Shown here: positions 1 through 7,730 of the stretch, piece after piece
How positions within the stretch are numbered: the first letter of the stretch is position 1
How the letters are laid out: every line of letters begins with the position of its first letter
Assembly (NCBI GenBank): GCA_046758085.1
Contig: JBHHZP010000080.1
Span: 1 to 16,123, forward strand
Source: VRUB01 sp046758085
GTDB taxonomy: Bacteria > Pseudomonadota > Gammaproteobacteria > Acidiferrobacterales > SPGG2
Direction of reading: 5' to 3'
Length of the DNA stretch: 16,123 nucleotides
Translations under genes and position numbers: made by a program
Notes under the pieces: generated by a model
Database searches by the model: none
Told to the model about the DNA's origin: nothing
What the model saw: only the letters and a program-made list of their open reading frames with translations

Positions 1-2
1 CC

Positions 3-55
3 TCAGCATAACCCACGTGCCTTGAGGACGGGCAGGTCAAAACATTATGTCTAGC
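3..55 (+). repeat. Left copy of a 53-bp terminal inverted repeat
   Basis: This 53-bp stretch is identical, in reverse complement, to bases 16071-16123 at the other end of the window. It begins 22 bp beyond the ihfB stop codon. The match stops inside at base 56; on the outer side it is limited only by the end of the window at the other copy, so the true repeat may be longer. Bases 1-8 (CCTCAGCA) can pair with 18-20 (TGC) and 23-27 (TGAGG) across a 2-nt bulge, so the outer part can form a hairpin. No open reading frame or recognised insertion-sequence end is visible. The identity is seen directly; what the repeat is remains unknown. Confidence 0.95.
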
Positions 56-77
56 GCCCGCTGCGTAGTGAGAGATG

Positions 78-374
78 TTAGCTGGCGCGCGCTGTCTTGG
101 GGTCCACGCGCTCGCGCAAGTCCTTGCCGGGCTTGAAATGCGGTACGTACTTATCCGAAACAGCCACAGAGGCGCCGGTTTTCGGATTTCTGCCGATCCG
201 CGGAGGGCGGTAGTGGAGTGAAAAACTTCCAAAGCCACGCACCTCGATGCGTTCACCCGAAGCCAGCGCGGACCCCATCTGTGCCAGCAGCTCCTTCACG
301 GCCAACTCGACATCCCGATAGTCGAGCTGAGGTTGCTTGGCGGCTAGCTGACCGATGAGTTCTGATTTAGTCAT
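78..374 (-). CDS. ihfB: Integration host factor subunit beta (IHF-beta)
   Basis: DNA-bending nucleoid protein that pairs with IHF-alpha and acts in recombination, replication and promoter architecture. The 98-residue product has the HU/IHF fold over its whole length: N-terminal helices (1-40), the beta-saddle motif GERIEVRGFGSF (40-51) and the DNA-inserting arm with RNPKTG (62-67). Pro64 is the residue that in E. coli IHF-beta intercalates into DNA, and Glu44/Arg46 also match the known base-contacting positions. The opening MTKSELI and the YVPHFKPGK segment are characteristic of the beta rather than the alpha subunit or HU. It lies 34 bp downstream of rpsA, the usual gammaproteobacterial order, so it is probably co-transcribed with it. 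The tail after PGKDLRERV is slightly longer than in E. coli (94 residues). Confidence 0.97.
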   Translation of the reverse strand: MTKSELIGQLAAKQPQLDYRDVELAVKELLAQMGSALASGERIEVRGFGSFSLHYRPPRIGRNPKTGASVAVSDKYVPHFKPGKDLRERVDPKTARAS

Positions 375-408
375 CGCCCTATGAATTTAGGCAATCAGTC
401 CGGCTAAT

Positions 409-2091
409 TCAAGAAAGCTCGGAGTTGCCTTTAAGTTTTTCTCGCAGCTTTTCACCCAGCGATGAAGTTGTCGAGCTGGCCTTGCGTGCGTACTCCTGAA
501 CCGCCTCTGTCTCTTCCGCCAGATCCTTGGCTTTCACGGACAAAGAGATCTTGCGGTTCTTACGATCGATGGTGGTAATCTTGGCTTCCACCGCGTCGCC
601 TTCCTTTAGCACGGAGCGGGCATCTTCAACTCGGTCGCGCGATAGCTCTGACGCCCGCAAATTGCCCTCTACTTCCGCCGCCAGCGACACAGTCGCGCCT
701 TTGGCCTCTATCTGCGTCACGACGCCTTTGACGACGCTGCCCTTACCGTGCTCGGCTACATAGTTTGTGAACGGATCTCCTTCCAGCTGCTTGATCCCCA
801 GCGAGATGCGCTCGCGCTCCGGGTCGACCGCCAGGATGATGGTCTCCACCTCCTCGCCCTTCTTGAAGTCGCGCACCGCCTCTTCGCCCGGGCGGCCCCA
901 CGACAGGTCGGAAAGGTGAATCAGTCCGTCTATACCGCCTTCCAGACCGACAAATACGCCAAAGTCGGTAATCGATTTGATCGTGCCCTTGATCCGGTCG
1001 CCCTTATTGTGGTTGGCCGCGAAATCCTCCCACGGGTTCGGCTGACATTGCTTCATGCCCAACGAGATGCGACGACGTTCGAGATCGATATCCAGAATCA
1101 TGACCTCGACCTCGTCCCCGACCTGGGTCACCTTACTGGGGTGAATGTTCTTGTTTGTCCAATCCATCTCCGAGACGTGCACCAACCCTTCGACACCTTC
1201 CTCTATCTCGACAAAAGCGCCGTATTCGGTCAGATTGGTCACTTTGCCGAACAGGCGCGTACCTTCCGGGTAACGCCGGTTCAGGTCTACCCAGGGATCC
1301 TCGCCGAGCTGCTTCAGACCCAATGAAACCCGGTTACGGTCGCGGTCGTAGCGCAGTACCCGGGCTTCGATTTCGTCACCGACATTGACGACTTCAGAGG
1401 GATGTTTCACGCGCTTCCACGCAAGGTCGGTGATGTGCAGCAAGCCATCAACCCCGCCAAGATCCACGAAAGCGCCATAGTCCGTGATGTTCTTCACCAC
1501 GCCTTTGACGATCTGTCCCTCCTCGAGGCTGGCCAACAGGGCATCGCGCTCGGCGGACATTTCGGTCTCCACTACCGCGCGGCGGGAGACCACTACGTTA
1601 TTGCGCTTGCGATCCAGTTTGATAACCTTAAATTCGAGTTCTTTTCCTTCGAGATAGCTGGGGTCGCGAACGGGGCGAACATCAACGAGGGAACCGGGAA
1701 GGAAGGCACGTATCGCATCGATCGTGACGGTAAATCCGCCTTTGACCTTGCCGGTGAGCACGCCCGTAACTATGGACTGAGATTCGTAGGCGTTTTCCAG
1801 ATCTTCCCAGGCTTTGATGCGGTTGGCCTTCTCGCGCGAGAGCCGGGTTTCGCCGAAGCCGTCCTCGAACTGCTCGAGGACCACCTCGACCTTGTCGCCG
1901 ACATGAACCGTGACCTCTCCGCTCTCGTCTTTAAACTGATCCGCCGGGATAACGCCCTCAGACTTTAGGCCGGCATTGACAATAACCACTTCGTTATCAA
2001 CGTGTACCACTTCGCCAGTGACAAGACCACCGGCTTGTAACTTCACGCCCCTTAGGCTTTCCTCAAATAACTCTGCAAAACTCTCACTCAT
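409..2091 (-). CDS. rpsA: 30S ribosomal protein S1
   Basis: Ribosomal protein that binds mRNA on the 30S subunit and helps initiate translation of structured or weak-SD messages. The 560-residue product contains six S1 (OB-fold) domains, at roughly 20-88, 106-171, 192-261, 278-348, 365-435 and 452-521. Domains 3 to 5 carry the repeated signatures ITDYGAFVDL, LTEYGAFVEI and ITDFGVFVGL, each followed by G(L/I)(L/V/I)H(I/V/L)(T/S) and a terminal R(I/V)SLG(L/M/I)KQ. Domains 1, 2 and 6 are more divergent, as in E. coli S1, whose length (557) is almost the same. The ATG at 2091 gives MSESFAELFEESL, the expected N-terminus, with a modest AGG a few bases upstream. It follows cmk by 105 bp and precedes ihfB. 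In E. coli S1 represses its own mRNA; a GC-rich leader is present here but autogenous control is inference. Confidence 0.98.
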   Translation of the reverse strand: MSESFAELFEESLRGVKLQAGGLVTGEVVHVDNEVVIVNAGLKSEGVIPADQFKDESGEVTVHVGDKVEVVLEQFEDGFGETRLSREKANRIKAWEDLENAYESQSIVTGVLTGKVKGGFTVTIDAIRAFLPGSLVDVRPVRDPSYLEGKELEFKVIKLDRKRNNVVVSRRAVVETEMSAERDALLASLEEGQIVKGVVKNITDYGAFVDLGGVDGLLHITDLAWKRVKHPSEVVNVGDEIEARVLRYDRDRNRVSLGLKQLGEDPWVDLNRRYPEGTRLFGKVTNLTEYGAFVEIEEGVEGLVHVSEMDWTNKNIHPSKVTQVGDEVEVMILDIDLERRRISLGMKQCQPNPWEDFAANHNKGDRIKGTIKSITDFGVFVGLEGGIDGLIHLSDLSWGRPGEEAVRDFKKGEEVETIILAVDPERERISLGIKQLEGDPFTNYVAEHGKGSVVKGVVTQIEAKGATVSLAAEVEGNLRASELSRDRVEDARSVLKEGDAVEAKITTIDRKNRKISLSVKAKDLAEETEAVQEYARKASSTTSSLGEKLREKLKGNSELS

Positions 2092-2167
2092 AGCCTGTCG
2101 TTCGTTTCACCTGCGACCCGCCCCGCCACGCACCCTGCGCGCGGCCGCGACCCGACGTTCAAGAAAC

Positions 2168-2196
2168 AGTATATACAGAACCGCTCGTGGTGGCAT
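2168..2196 (-). promoter_or_regulatory. Candidate sigma70-type promoter for rpsA-ihfB
   Basis: In the cmk-rpsA gap, the minus strand reads a -35-like ATGCCA (2191-2196), a 17-bp spacer and a -10-like TATACT (2168-2173, five of six consensus bases). Transcription would start near 2161 and give a leader of about 70 nt containing the palindrome CGCGGCCGCG (2140-2149). rpsA is known to have its own promoters behind cmk in E. coli, which supports the placement. No experimental evidence; pattern match only. Confidence 0.42.
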
Positions 2197-2919
2197 TCAA
2201 CGTTCCACCCGGGCTGTATCCAACCGTGCCCGTAGCAGACGCATGATACGAGCCACCACCTCTGTGATGGTCAGACGCGACGTGTCGATAATGCAGGCGT
2301 CATCTGCGGGTTTGAGCGGCGAAGCCTCGCGCTCGGCATCACGCGCGTCACGCGCATGGATCTCCTCCGCGAGGCGCGCAAGACTAACATCGAATCCCTT
2401 GTCTTTCAACTGCTTATACCGACGTTCGGCGCGTGCCTCGGGGGTGGCGGTGAGAAAAATCTTCAGCACGGCATCCGGGAAAACCGCGCTCCCCATATCC
2501 CGCCCATCGGCCACCAGCCCGGGGGGTTGGCGCAGGGCGCGTTGCTTATCCAGCAGCGCCCGGCGCACGCCCGGCAGCACCGCCACCTCGGAGGCCGCGC
2601 GCCCCATCTCCTCCGTGCGCAGCGCCTCGCTCAGGTCCACGCCATTGAGGATCACGCGTGCGGGCTCATCCTCGCGCGGCTCGAATGCCACGTCAAGCTC
2701 TTGGGCCAAACGTGCCAGCGCTGCCGTATCGTCACACCACACCCCCGCCTGCCGCGCGAGCAGCGCCACGGCGCGGTAAAGCGCGCCACTATCCAGAAAA
2801 TGCCACGCTAGGCGGCTAGCCAAGCGCTGGCCGACGGTGCCCTTGCCCGAGCCGCCGGGACCATCCAGGGTCAGGACCGGTGCCGGATCTGCGGGGCGGG
2901 TTGTCCCGGATGAGGTCAT
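2197..2919 (-). CDS. cmk: Cytidylate kinase
   Basis: Cytoplasmic nucleoside monophosphate kinase that phosphorylates CMP and dCMP with ATP. The 240-residue product has the P-loop GPGGSGKGT (20-28), the substrate-site DSGALYRA (43-50), an NMP-binding insert, and VADGRDMGSAVFPDA (137-150), the conserved GRD segment of bacterial CMP kinases. A basic lid-type stretch with AERRYKQL follows. E. coli Cmk has 227 residues; the difference is mostly about nine extra residues at the N-terminus. The ATG at 2919 is the first in frame. Its start codon overlaps, as ATGA, the stop of a nine-codon upstream reading frame (2916-2945), so translation may be coupled. It sits between aroA (69 bp upstream) and rpsA, a standard order in this phylum. 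Confidence 0.97.
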   Translation of the reverse strand: MTSSGTTRPADPAPVLTLDGPGGSGKGTVGQRLASRLAWHFLDSGALYRAVALLARQAGVWCDDTAALARLAQELDVAFEPREDEPARVILNGVDLSEALRTEEMGRAASEVAVLPGVRRALLDKQRALRQPPGLVADGRDMGSAVFPDAVLKIFLTATPEARAERRYKQLKDKGFDVSLARLAEEIHARDARDAEREASPLKPADDACIIDTSRLTITEVVARIMRLLRARLDTARVER

Positions 2920-2945
2920 GGGGCCGCGCCGTTGGACTCGCTCAT
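2916..2945 (-). other. Possible nine-codon upstream ORF and duplicated start region before cmk
   Basis: The minus strand carries ATG at 2945 opening a frame MSESNGAAP that ends in TGA at 2918-2916, overlapping the cmk ATG. The two ATGs lie in near-identical contexts: CGGCGCGGCCCATGA and CGGCGCGGCCCCATGA, 26 bp apart, so the start region looks like a short tandem duplication with one added C that changes the frame. Whether the small frame is translated is unknown. Confidence 0.35.
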
Positions 2946-2988
2946 GGGCCGCGCCGCGAGCAGATAACGCAGATTTTAGCGCCTCGCC

Positions 2989-4311
2989 TCACGACTCGCG
3001 CACCATGGACTGGATAGAGAGGCCCGCGCCCCCCGCCAGCGCGGCGAAGCCCGGAAACGACGTATTCACATTCTCGCAATCGCGCACGGTAATCGCGCCC
3101 TCCGCCCCGACGCCCGCCATGGCGAACGCCATTGCCACGCGGTGGTCCCCGTGGCTGTCAACCTCGCCGCCCGAGATCCGGCCCCCGCGGATGCTCATGC
3201 CGTCCGGCGTCTCGCGCGCATCGACACCGAGCCGCTTGAGCCCCTCGGCCACCACTGCGATACGATCGCTCTCCTTCACGCGCAGCTCGCGCGCACCGCG
3301 CAAGACCGTCTCGCCCTCGGCACACGCGGCAGCAACGGACAAGATCGGGAACTCGTCAATTGCGAGCGACACCTGCTCCGCGCGAATGGCAATGCCCCGC
3401 AGTGGGCCAGATCTTACGCGAATATCCGCGACCGGCTCGCCGCCGGCTTCGCGGTGATTGGTGACCTCAACGGCAGCGCCCATTTGGCGCAGCAGCGTCA
3501 AGATGCCGCTTCGGGTCGGATTGACACCCACGCCTTGCACCACCACGTCGGAGCCGGGCGCGATCGCGGCGCCGACCAAGAAAAAGGCGGCCGACGAAAG
3601 GTCGCCCGGGACCTCGATGTCGCAACTCTGGAGCCGCCCACCGCCCCGAATCGACACCGTGCCATGGGTCGAGCTGACCGGGTAGCCAAATCCGCGCAAC
3701 ATGCGTTCTGTGTGGTCGCGCGTAGGCGCAGGCTCCGTCACCGATGTCGTGCCGTCGGCGTACATCCCGGCAAGCAGCAGCGCCGACTTCACCTGGGCAC
3801 TGGCAACCGGCATAACGTAATCAATCCCGTGTAATACGCGCCCACCGGCGATGCACAGCGGCGGCCGGCCTCCTGTGCCCATCGTGATCGCCGCCCCCAT
3901 CGCCTGCAATGGTTCGGCCACGCGTCGCATCGGCCGCTGGCGCAAAGACGCGTCACCGGTCAGCTCGGAGTCAAAACGCTGGGCCGCAAGCACACCCGCC
4001 AGCAGCCGCATCGCCGTACCCGAATTACCCATATCCAAGGGAGCCGACTGGGCTTGCAGCCCCTGCAGTCCGACGCCGTCGATGCGCAAGCGCCCCTCCC
4101 CTGGCCTGGAAAGCTCGACCCCCATGGCGCGAAATGCCGCAATCGTGGCGAGCACATCGGCCCCTTCCAGCAAACCGCTTACCCGCGTGACTCCATCGGC
4201 GAGGGACCCAAGGATCACCACTCGATGTGAGATTGACTTGTCGCCGGGGACGCGCAGCCGACCGTGCAGCGATCCCCCTGGTTGGATCTGATAGTCGGTC
4301 GCTGTGCTCAC
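2989..4311 (-). CDS. aroA: 3-phosphoshikimate 1-carboxyvinyltransferase (EPSP synthase), class II type
   Basis: Shikimate-pathway enzyme that transfers the enolpyruvyl group of PEP to shikimate 3-phosphate; cytoplasmic. The 440-residue product shows the two-domain inside-out barrel family throughout: GDKSISHR (23-30), GNSGTAMR (95-102), IDEFPILSV (318-326) holding the catalytic acid region, KESDR (346-350) and GDHR (388-391). Four short motifs diagnostic of class II (CP4-like) enzymes are all present: GDK(S) at 23, SAQVK at 171, RDHTE at 198 and NPTR at 264. The glycine of GNSGT is retained, unlike CP4 itself, which has alanine there. Translation starts at GTG (4311); there is no in-frame ATG just upstream and no strong ribosome binding site. 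It lies 102 bp after tyrA, unlike Pseudomonas, where tyrA and aroA are fused. Confidence 0.97.
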   Translation of the reverse strand: MSTATDYQIQPGGSLHGRLRVPGDKSISHRVVILGSLADGVTRVSGLLEGADVLATIAAFRAMGVELSRPGEGRLRIDGVGLQGLQAQSAPLDMGNSGTAMRLLAGVLAAQRFDSELTGDASLRQRPMRRVAEPLQAMGAAITMGTGGRPPLCIAGGRVLHGIDYVMPVASAQVKSALLLAGMYADGTTSVTEPAPTRDHTERMLRGFGYPVSSTHGTVSIRGGGRLQSCDIEVPGDLSSAAFFLVGAAIAPGSDVVVQGVGVNPTRSGILTLLRQMGAAVEVTNHREAGGEPVADIRVRSGPLRGIAIRAEQVSLAIDEFPILSVAAACAEGETVLRGARELRVKESDRIAVVAEGLKRLGVDARETPDGMSIRGGRISGGEVDSHGDHRVAMAFAMAGVGAEGAITVRDCENVNTSFPGFAALAGGAGLSIQSMVRES

Positions 4312-4371
4312 AATCCGTGGTCCGTGATCGATGCTGAGAAGCAGGCGAGTGGAACTTCGATACGCCTCAAC

Positions 4372-4407
4372 GAGCGCGCGCGCCGAAGCCTCGACAGGCG
4401 CTCGCTC
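4372..4407 (-). other. GC-rich hairpin between tyrA and aroA
   Basis: A few bases past the tyrA stop, GAGCG (4372-4376) pairs with CGCTC (4403-4407) and GCGCC (4380-4384) pairs with GGCGC (4397-4401), with a small internal loop and a 12-nt loop. No T-run follows on the minus strand, so it does not look like an intrinsic terminator; it could be an RNA-stability or processing structure, or nothing more than GC-rich spacer. Confidence 0.4.
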
Positions 4408-4413
4408 GGGCGA

Positions 4414-5280
4414 TCAACCATCACCTTTAACATACTCGTCACGTGCACGCCTCGCTCGATTGAAGGTTTCCTCCAACCAATCGGCGTCGCCCCCGGCGAT
4501 GGCGGAAATCAGGACGTCCAGATTATCACGATACTCCTGGAGCGCGCGCACCAGCGCGTCGCGGTTGCCAAGGCATATATCGCGCCACATTACGGGGTCG
4601 CTGGACGCAATACGAGTAAAATCGCGAAAGCCTCCCGCGGCCAGATCGAAGGTTTTTTTGTGATCATCGCGCCGCACCAGCATGTCGACCAAGGCGTAGG
4701 CCAGCATGTGCGGCAGGTGGCTGCAGGCAGCCAGTATCTCGTCGTGTTGTACGACCGGCATGATCAAGACGTCGGCGCCAGTCGCCAGCCACATGGCGCG
4801 CACGCGTGCCAGCGCCACAGGGTCGGTGTCGTTATCCGGTGTCAGGATCACATGATGCCCCTGGAATAGCTCGGCCTGCGACGCCGCCACCCCCGAGTGC
4901 TCGGTGCCAGCGATCGGATGCCCCGGTACGAATGCGGCGTACCGAGCTCCCAGTGCCTCACGTGCGGCCTGCACCACCACACCTTTCACGCTGCCTACAT
5001 CGGTCACCACCGCGCCGTCCGCCATCAGCGGCGGAAGCTCGGACAGGATGGGCCTGATGGTGGCCACCGGCACCGCCACCACGACCATGTCAGCGCCACG
5101 CACGGTGGCCGCGAGCGATACGTCGGCCCGATCGATGACACCGAGGTCCACCGCGGTCTGCAGATTGCCCAGGCTGCGCCCAAAGCCCACCACATGGCCC
5201 ACATGCCCGCTCTGGCGCAAGGCGCGCGCCAACGAGCCGCCGATAAGGCCAACACCAATGATAGCGAGCTTGTTAATCAT
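4414..5280 (-). CDS. tyrA: Prephenate dehydrogenase (monofunctional)
   Basis: Oxidative decarboxylation of prephenate to 4-hydroxyphenylpyruvate, the tyrosine branch. With the ATG at 5280 the protein has 288 residues: an N-terminal Rossmann dinucleotide site GVGLIGGS (9-16), the prephenate dehydrogenase signature HPIAGTEHSG (121-130) and the helical C-terminal domain with SHLPHML (187-193). There is no chorismate mutase or ACT domain, so it is the short form typical of non-enteric proteobacteria. An upstream in-frame TTG (5292) and ATG (5286) could extend it by two to four residues, but MINKLAIIGVG matches the usual family start. The region immediately upstream is repeat DNA (5294-5388) with no obvious ribosome binding site. 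It follows hisC by 131 bp and precedes aroA by 102 bp. Confidence 0.95.
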   Translation of the reverse strand: MINKLAIIGVGLIGGSLARALRQSGHVGHVVGFGRSLGNLQTAVDLGVIDRADVSLAATVRGADMVVVAVPVATIRPILSELPPLMADGAVVTDVGSVKGVVVQAAREALGARYAAFVPGHPIAGTEHSGVAASQAELFQGHHVILTPDNDTDPVALARVRAMWLATGADVLIMPVVQHDEILAACSHLPHMLAYALVDMLVRRDDHKKTFDLAAGGFRDFTRIASSDPVMWRDICLGNRDALVRALQEYRDNLDVLISAIAGGDADWLEETFNRARRARDEYVKGDG

Positions 5281-5293
5281 GGACATCGTCAAT

Positions 5294-5388
5294 CGTGATT
5301 AGTGATTAGAGCGGTGATTATTGATTTGTAATTTGTGATTGGTGATTGCTCATTCGACTTACAACCGCCCGAATCACGAGTCACGAAT
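5294..5388. repeat. Degenerate GTGATT repeat array with an opposing array
   Basis: On the plus strand GTGATT occurs at 5295, 5302, 5314, 5335 and 5342, with a TTGATT variant at 5321; adjacent perfect copies are 7 bp apart (GTGATTA/G heptads). At 5370-5388 the minus strand reads ATTCGTGA then CTCGTGATTCG, a second short array of the same motif facing the first. The opposing copies could pair as RNA. It fills most of the hisC-tyrA gap, is AT-rich against its neighbours and holds no ORF. It resembles a degraded simple-sequence or dispersed intergenic repeat; no function is evident. Confidence 0.75.
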
Positions 5389-5411
5389 AAGTGGCCACCC
5401 GTTACGGTTAT

Positions 5412-6518
5412 TCAAGGCGCGCTAATCACCCTTGTCAGCGCATCTATGAAACGCCGGTTCTCGTCCGGCAGACCGACGGTCACCCGCAGATGATTGGGCA
5501 TGGCGTAGTTGGCAACGGGGCGGACGATAACACCTTCGCGCAGCAATGCCTCGAATACTGCGGCGCCCGGGCGCCGGACATCGACGGCGATGAAGTTAGC
5601 GACGGAGGGTATATAAGGCAGCCCCATTTCCATGAAGGCCTCGCTGAGCTGTCGCATGCCTTCCTGGTTCATCGTTACGCTGTGAGCGACGTGCGCGATG
5701 TCGCCAAGTGCCGCCTCGGCAGCGGCTAGCGCCAGGGTGTTGACATTGAACGGCTCACGCACGCGGTTCAAGACGTCGGCGACCTCAAGCGTGGAGACAC
5801 CGTAGCCGATGCGCAACCCGGCCAATCCGTGTACCTTGGAAAAGGTCCGCGTGACAATCAGGTTAGCAAAGCGCTCGATCCAGGCGATCGCATTGGGATA
5901 GTCAGGCTCGATCACGTACTCGAAGTAGGCCTCGTCAACCACCACCAGCACGTGTCCGGGCACGCGTTGCAAGAACGTCTCGAGCTCGCCCCTGCGCACC
6001 CAGGTTCCTGTCGGGTTGTTGGGGTTGGCAATGAACACCAGACGCGTGCGCTCGTTCAAGGCGCTGGCCATCGCCTCCAGATCATGCCCCCAGTCGTGCG
6101 CCGGCACCACCACAGCGGTAGCGCCGACCGCCTGCGTCACCAGAGGGTACACCGCGAAGGCATGCGCAGAGAAAACCACCTCGTGCTCGGGCAGTACAAA
6201 CGCACGTGCCGCGAGCTCGAGGATCTCGTTGGAACCGTTGCCAAGCGTGAGCTGCTCCGGTGCGACCGACAATTTCTCGGCGAGCATTGACTTTAAGGCG
6301 AAGCCGTTTCCGTCCGGATAGCGCGCGAGACCATCGAGGTGCTCCGGCATAACCGCAAGCGCCCGGGGTCCGGGCCCGAGTGGGTTCTCATTGGATGCCA
6401 GCTTAACGACATCGGCGACGCCGTAGGCGCGCTCAATCTCCTCGACCGGCTTGCCGGGCTCGTAGGGTTTGATACCGCGTACGCCCGGTACCGCTAACGA
6501 AAGCACATCGATGGTCAT
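5412..6518 (-). CDS. hisC: Histidinol-phosphate/aromatic aminotransferase (HisC family)
   Basis: PLP-dependent class I/II aminotransferase. The 368-residue product shows ASNENPLGP (41-49), the PLP-phosphate region GNGSNE (93-98), ANPNNPTGT (164-172), the PLP-binding VVDEAYFEY (193-201) and the Schiff-base lysine in TFSKVHGLAGLRIGYG (Lys228). These are HisC hallmarks. The family uses histidinol phosphate, but many members also transaminate phenylpyruvate and hydroxyphenylpyruvate. Its position between pheA and tyrA, away from any other his gene, suggests an aromatic amino acid role (as proposed for hisC2 paralogues); this is inference from context. The ATG at 6518 lies only 4 nt after the pheA stop, so translation is probably coupled. 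Whether a second hisC exists elsewhere in the genome cannot be seen. Confidence 0.93.
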   Translation of the reverse strand: MTIDVLSLAVPGVRGIKPYEPGKPVEEIERAYGVADVVKLASNENPLGPGPRALAVMPEHLDGLARYPDGNGFALKSMLAEKLSVAPEQLTLGNGSNEILELAARAFVLPEHEVVFSAHAFAVYPLVTQAVGATAVVVPAHDWGHDLEAMASALNERTRLVFIANPNNPTGTWVRRGELETFLQRVPGHVLVVVDEAYFEYVIEPDYPNAIAWIERFANLIVTRTFSKVHGLAGLRIGYGVSTLEVADVLNRVREPFNVNTLALAAAEAALGDIAHVAHSVTMNQEGMRQLSEAFMEMGLPYIPSVANFIAVDVRRPGAAVFEALLREGVIVRPVANYAMPNHLRVTVGLPDENRRFIDALTRVISAP

Positions 6519-6522
6519 CGTG

Positions 6523-7605
6523 CTACAACACCGCCTTGGGGTACGCGCCCAGGCATTTTACGAATGCGGCCTCCTTTTCCAGCTCGGCCACCGCCCGCTG
6601 TACTTTCTTGTCCCGGATATGACCGTCGATATCAATGAAGAATACATACTCCCACACGCTCTGGCGCGACGGTCGTGACTCGATCCGTGTCATGTTGATC
6701 CCATGGTGCGCCAGCGGCGCGAGCAACGCATGCAGCGCGCCGGGTTTGTTCTTGCCGGACAGCAGCAGGCTTGTTTTGTCCGCGCCGCTGGGCCCCGTTC
6801 CGATCTGGCCGATCACAAGGAAACGCGTGGTGTTATCGGGATCGTCTTCGATATTGGCGGCTAGGATATTGAGGCCGTAAATCTGCGCCGCCGAGTCGCC
6901 GGCGATAGCGATCGACTCCGGATCTTCACCGGCAAGACGGGCAGCCTCGGCGTTGCTGTTGACGGCCACCTGCTCCAGACCGGGCAGATTCGCATCGAGC
7001 CACTCGCGGCACTGGGCAAGCGATTGCTGATGCGACACCACCCTCTTCGCCTGCGCCCGCCCGGTCCTCGTTCCCAGCAGATGATGGTGTACGCGCAGCG
7101 CCACCTCGCCGCAGATCTTGAGCGGCGAACTCATAAACATATCCAGTGTATGATTGACCACGCCCTCGGTCGAGTTCTCGACCGGGACCACGCCGAAATG
7201 TGCATTACCGGATTCGACCTCGCGGAAGACCTCGTCAATGGCACGCAACGGTGCGGTCCTCACCGAATGGCCGAAGTGCTTGAGCACCGCTTCCTGGGTG
7301 AATGTCCCCTCCGGACCGAGAAAGGCGATTCGCAACGGCGACTCAAGCGCCAGGCAGGCCGACATGAGCTCGCGAAACAACCGCGCAATCTCCTCGTCCG
7401 GCAATGGCCCTTTGTTGCGCTCGACGATACGGCGTAAGACCTGGGCCTCGCGTTCCGGGCTGTAAAAATTTTGCGCGCCCGCACGCTCTTTGCTTTTTGC
7501 CGCTTCCTGCGCACAACGCGCACGCTCATTGACGAGCTCCTGAATCTTCTCGTCCAGCGCGTCGATTCGGTCGCGCAGCTCGCGCAGTCGCCGATCGTCA
7601 CTCAC
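6523..7605 (-). CDS. pheA: Bifunctional chorismate mutase/prephenate dehydratase (P-protein)
   Basis: Converts chorismate to prephenate and then phenylpyruvate, committing carbon to phenylalanine. With a GTG start at 7605 the protein has 360 residues: an AroQ chorismate mutase helix bundle (about 4-90, RELRDRIDALDEKIQELVNE being the first helix, in two parts RELRDRIDAL and DEKIQELVNE), the prephenate dehydratase domain from RIAFLGPEGTFTQEA (92-106) through ENSTEGVV (143-150) to the catalytic TTRF (259-262), and a C-terminal ACT domain with GALHALL (289-295) and ESRP (309-312), the phenylalanine feedback site. A TTG at 7632 would add nine residues; I prefer GTG because MSDDRRLRELRDRID aligns with the usual family N-terminus. 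Neither start has a clear ribosome binding site. It follows serA by about 125 bp; I see no phenylalanine-rich leader peptide. Confidence 0.94.
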   Translation of the reverse strand: MSDDRRLRELRDRIDALDEKIQELVNERARCAQEAAKSKERAGAQNFYSPEREAQVLRRIVERNKGPLPDEEIARLFRELMSACLALESPLRIAFLGPEGTFTQEAVLKHFGHSVRTAPLRAIDEVFREVESGNAHFGVVPVENSTEGVVNHTLDMFMSSPLKICGEVALRVHHHLLGTRTGRAQAKRVVSHQQSLAQCREWLDANLPGLEQVAVNSNAEAARLAGEDPESIAIAGDSAAQIYGLNILAANIEDDPDNTTRFLVIGQIGTGPSGADKTSLLLSGKNKPGALHALLAPLAHHGINMTRIESRPSRQSVWEYVFFIDIDGHIRDKKVQRAVAELEKEAAFVKCLGAYPKAVL

Positions 7606-7730
7606 GGATGTACACGTCTTTCTTTCAGTCAATGAGACAAACGGGGTGCCGAGGAATCGCGCCTCCCCTGTAGAAATTTCGTCCGGCTTATCACCAAATT
7701 GCCGCCGCTTTTATTTGTGTCCGCATTTTT

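Noticed and set aside
748..1968. Two long plus-strand frames opposite rpsA
   Set aside because: They mirror the conserved S1 coding sequence; composition and lack of ribosome binding sites fit shadows.
5294..5388. GTGATT repeats as replication iterons
   Set aside because: No replication initiator gene is nearby, spacing is irregular, and the locus is inside a biosynthetic operon.
7693..7728. Possible 11-codon leader peptide (MRTQIKAAAIW) just after serA, before pheA
   Set aside because: It has no run of phenylalanine codons and no clear terminator/antiterminator pair follows, so a phe attenuator is not supported.
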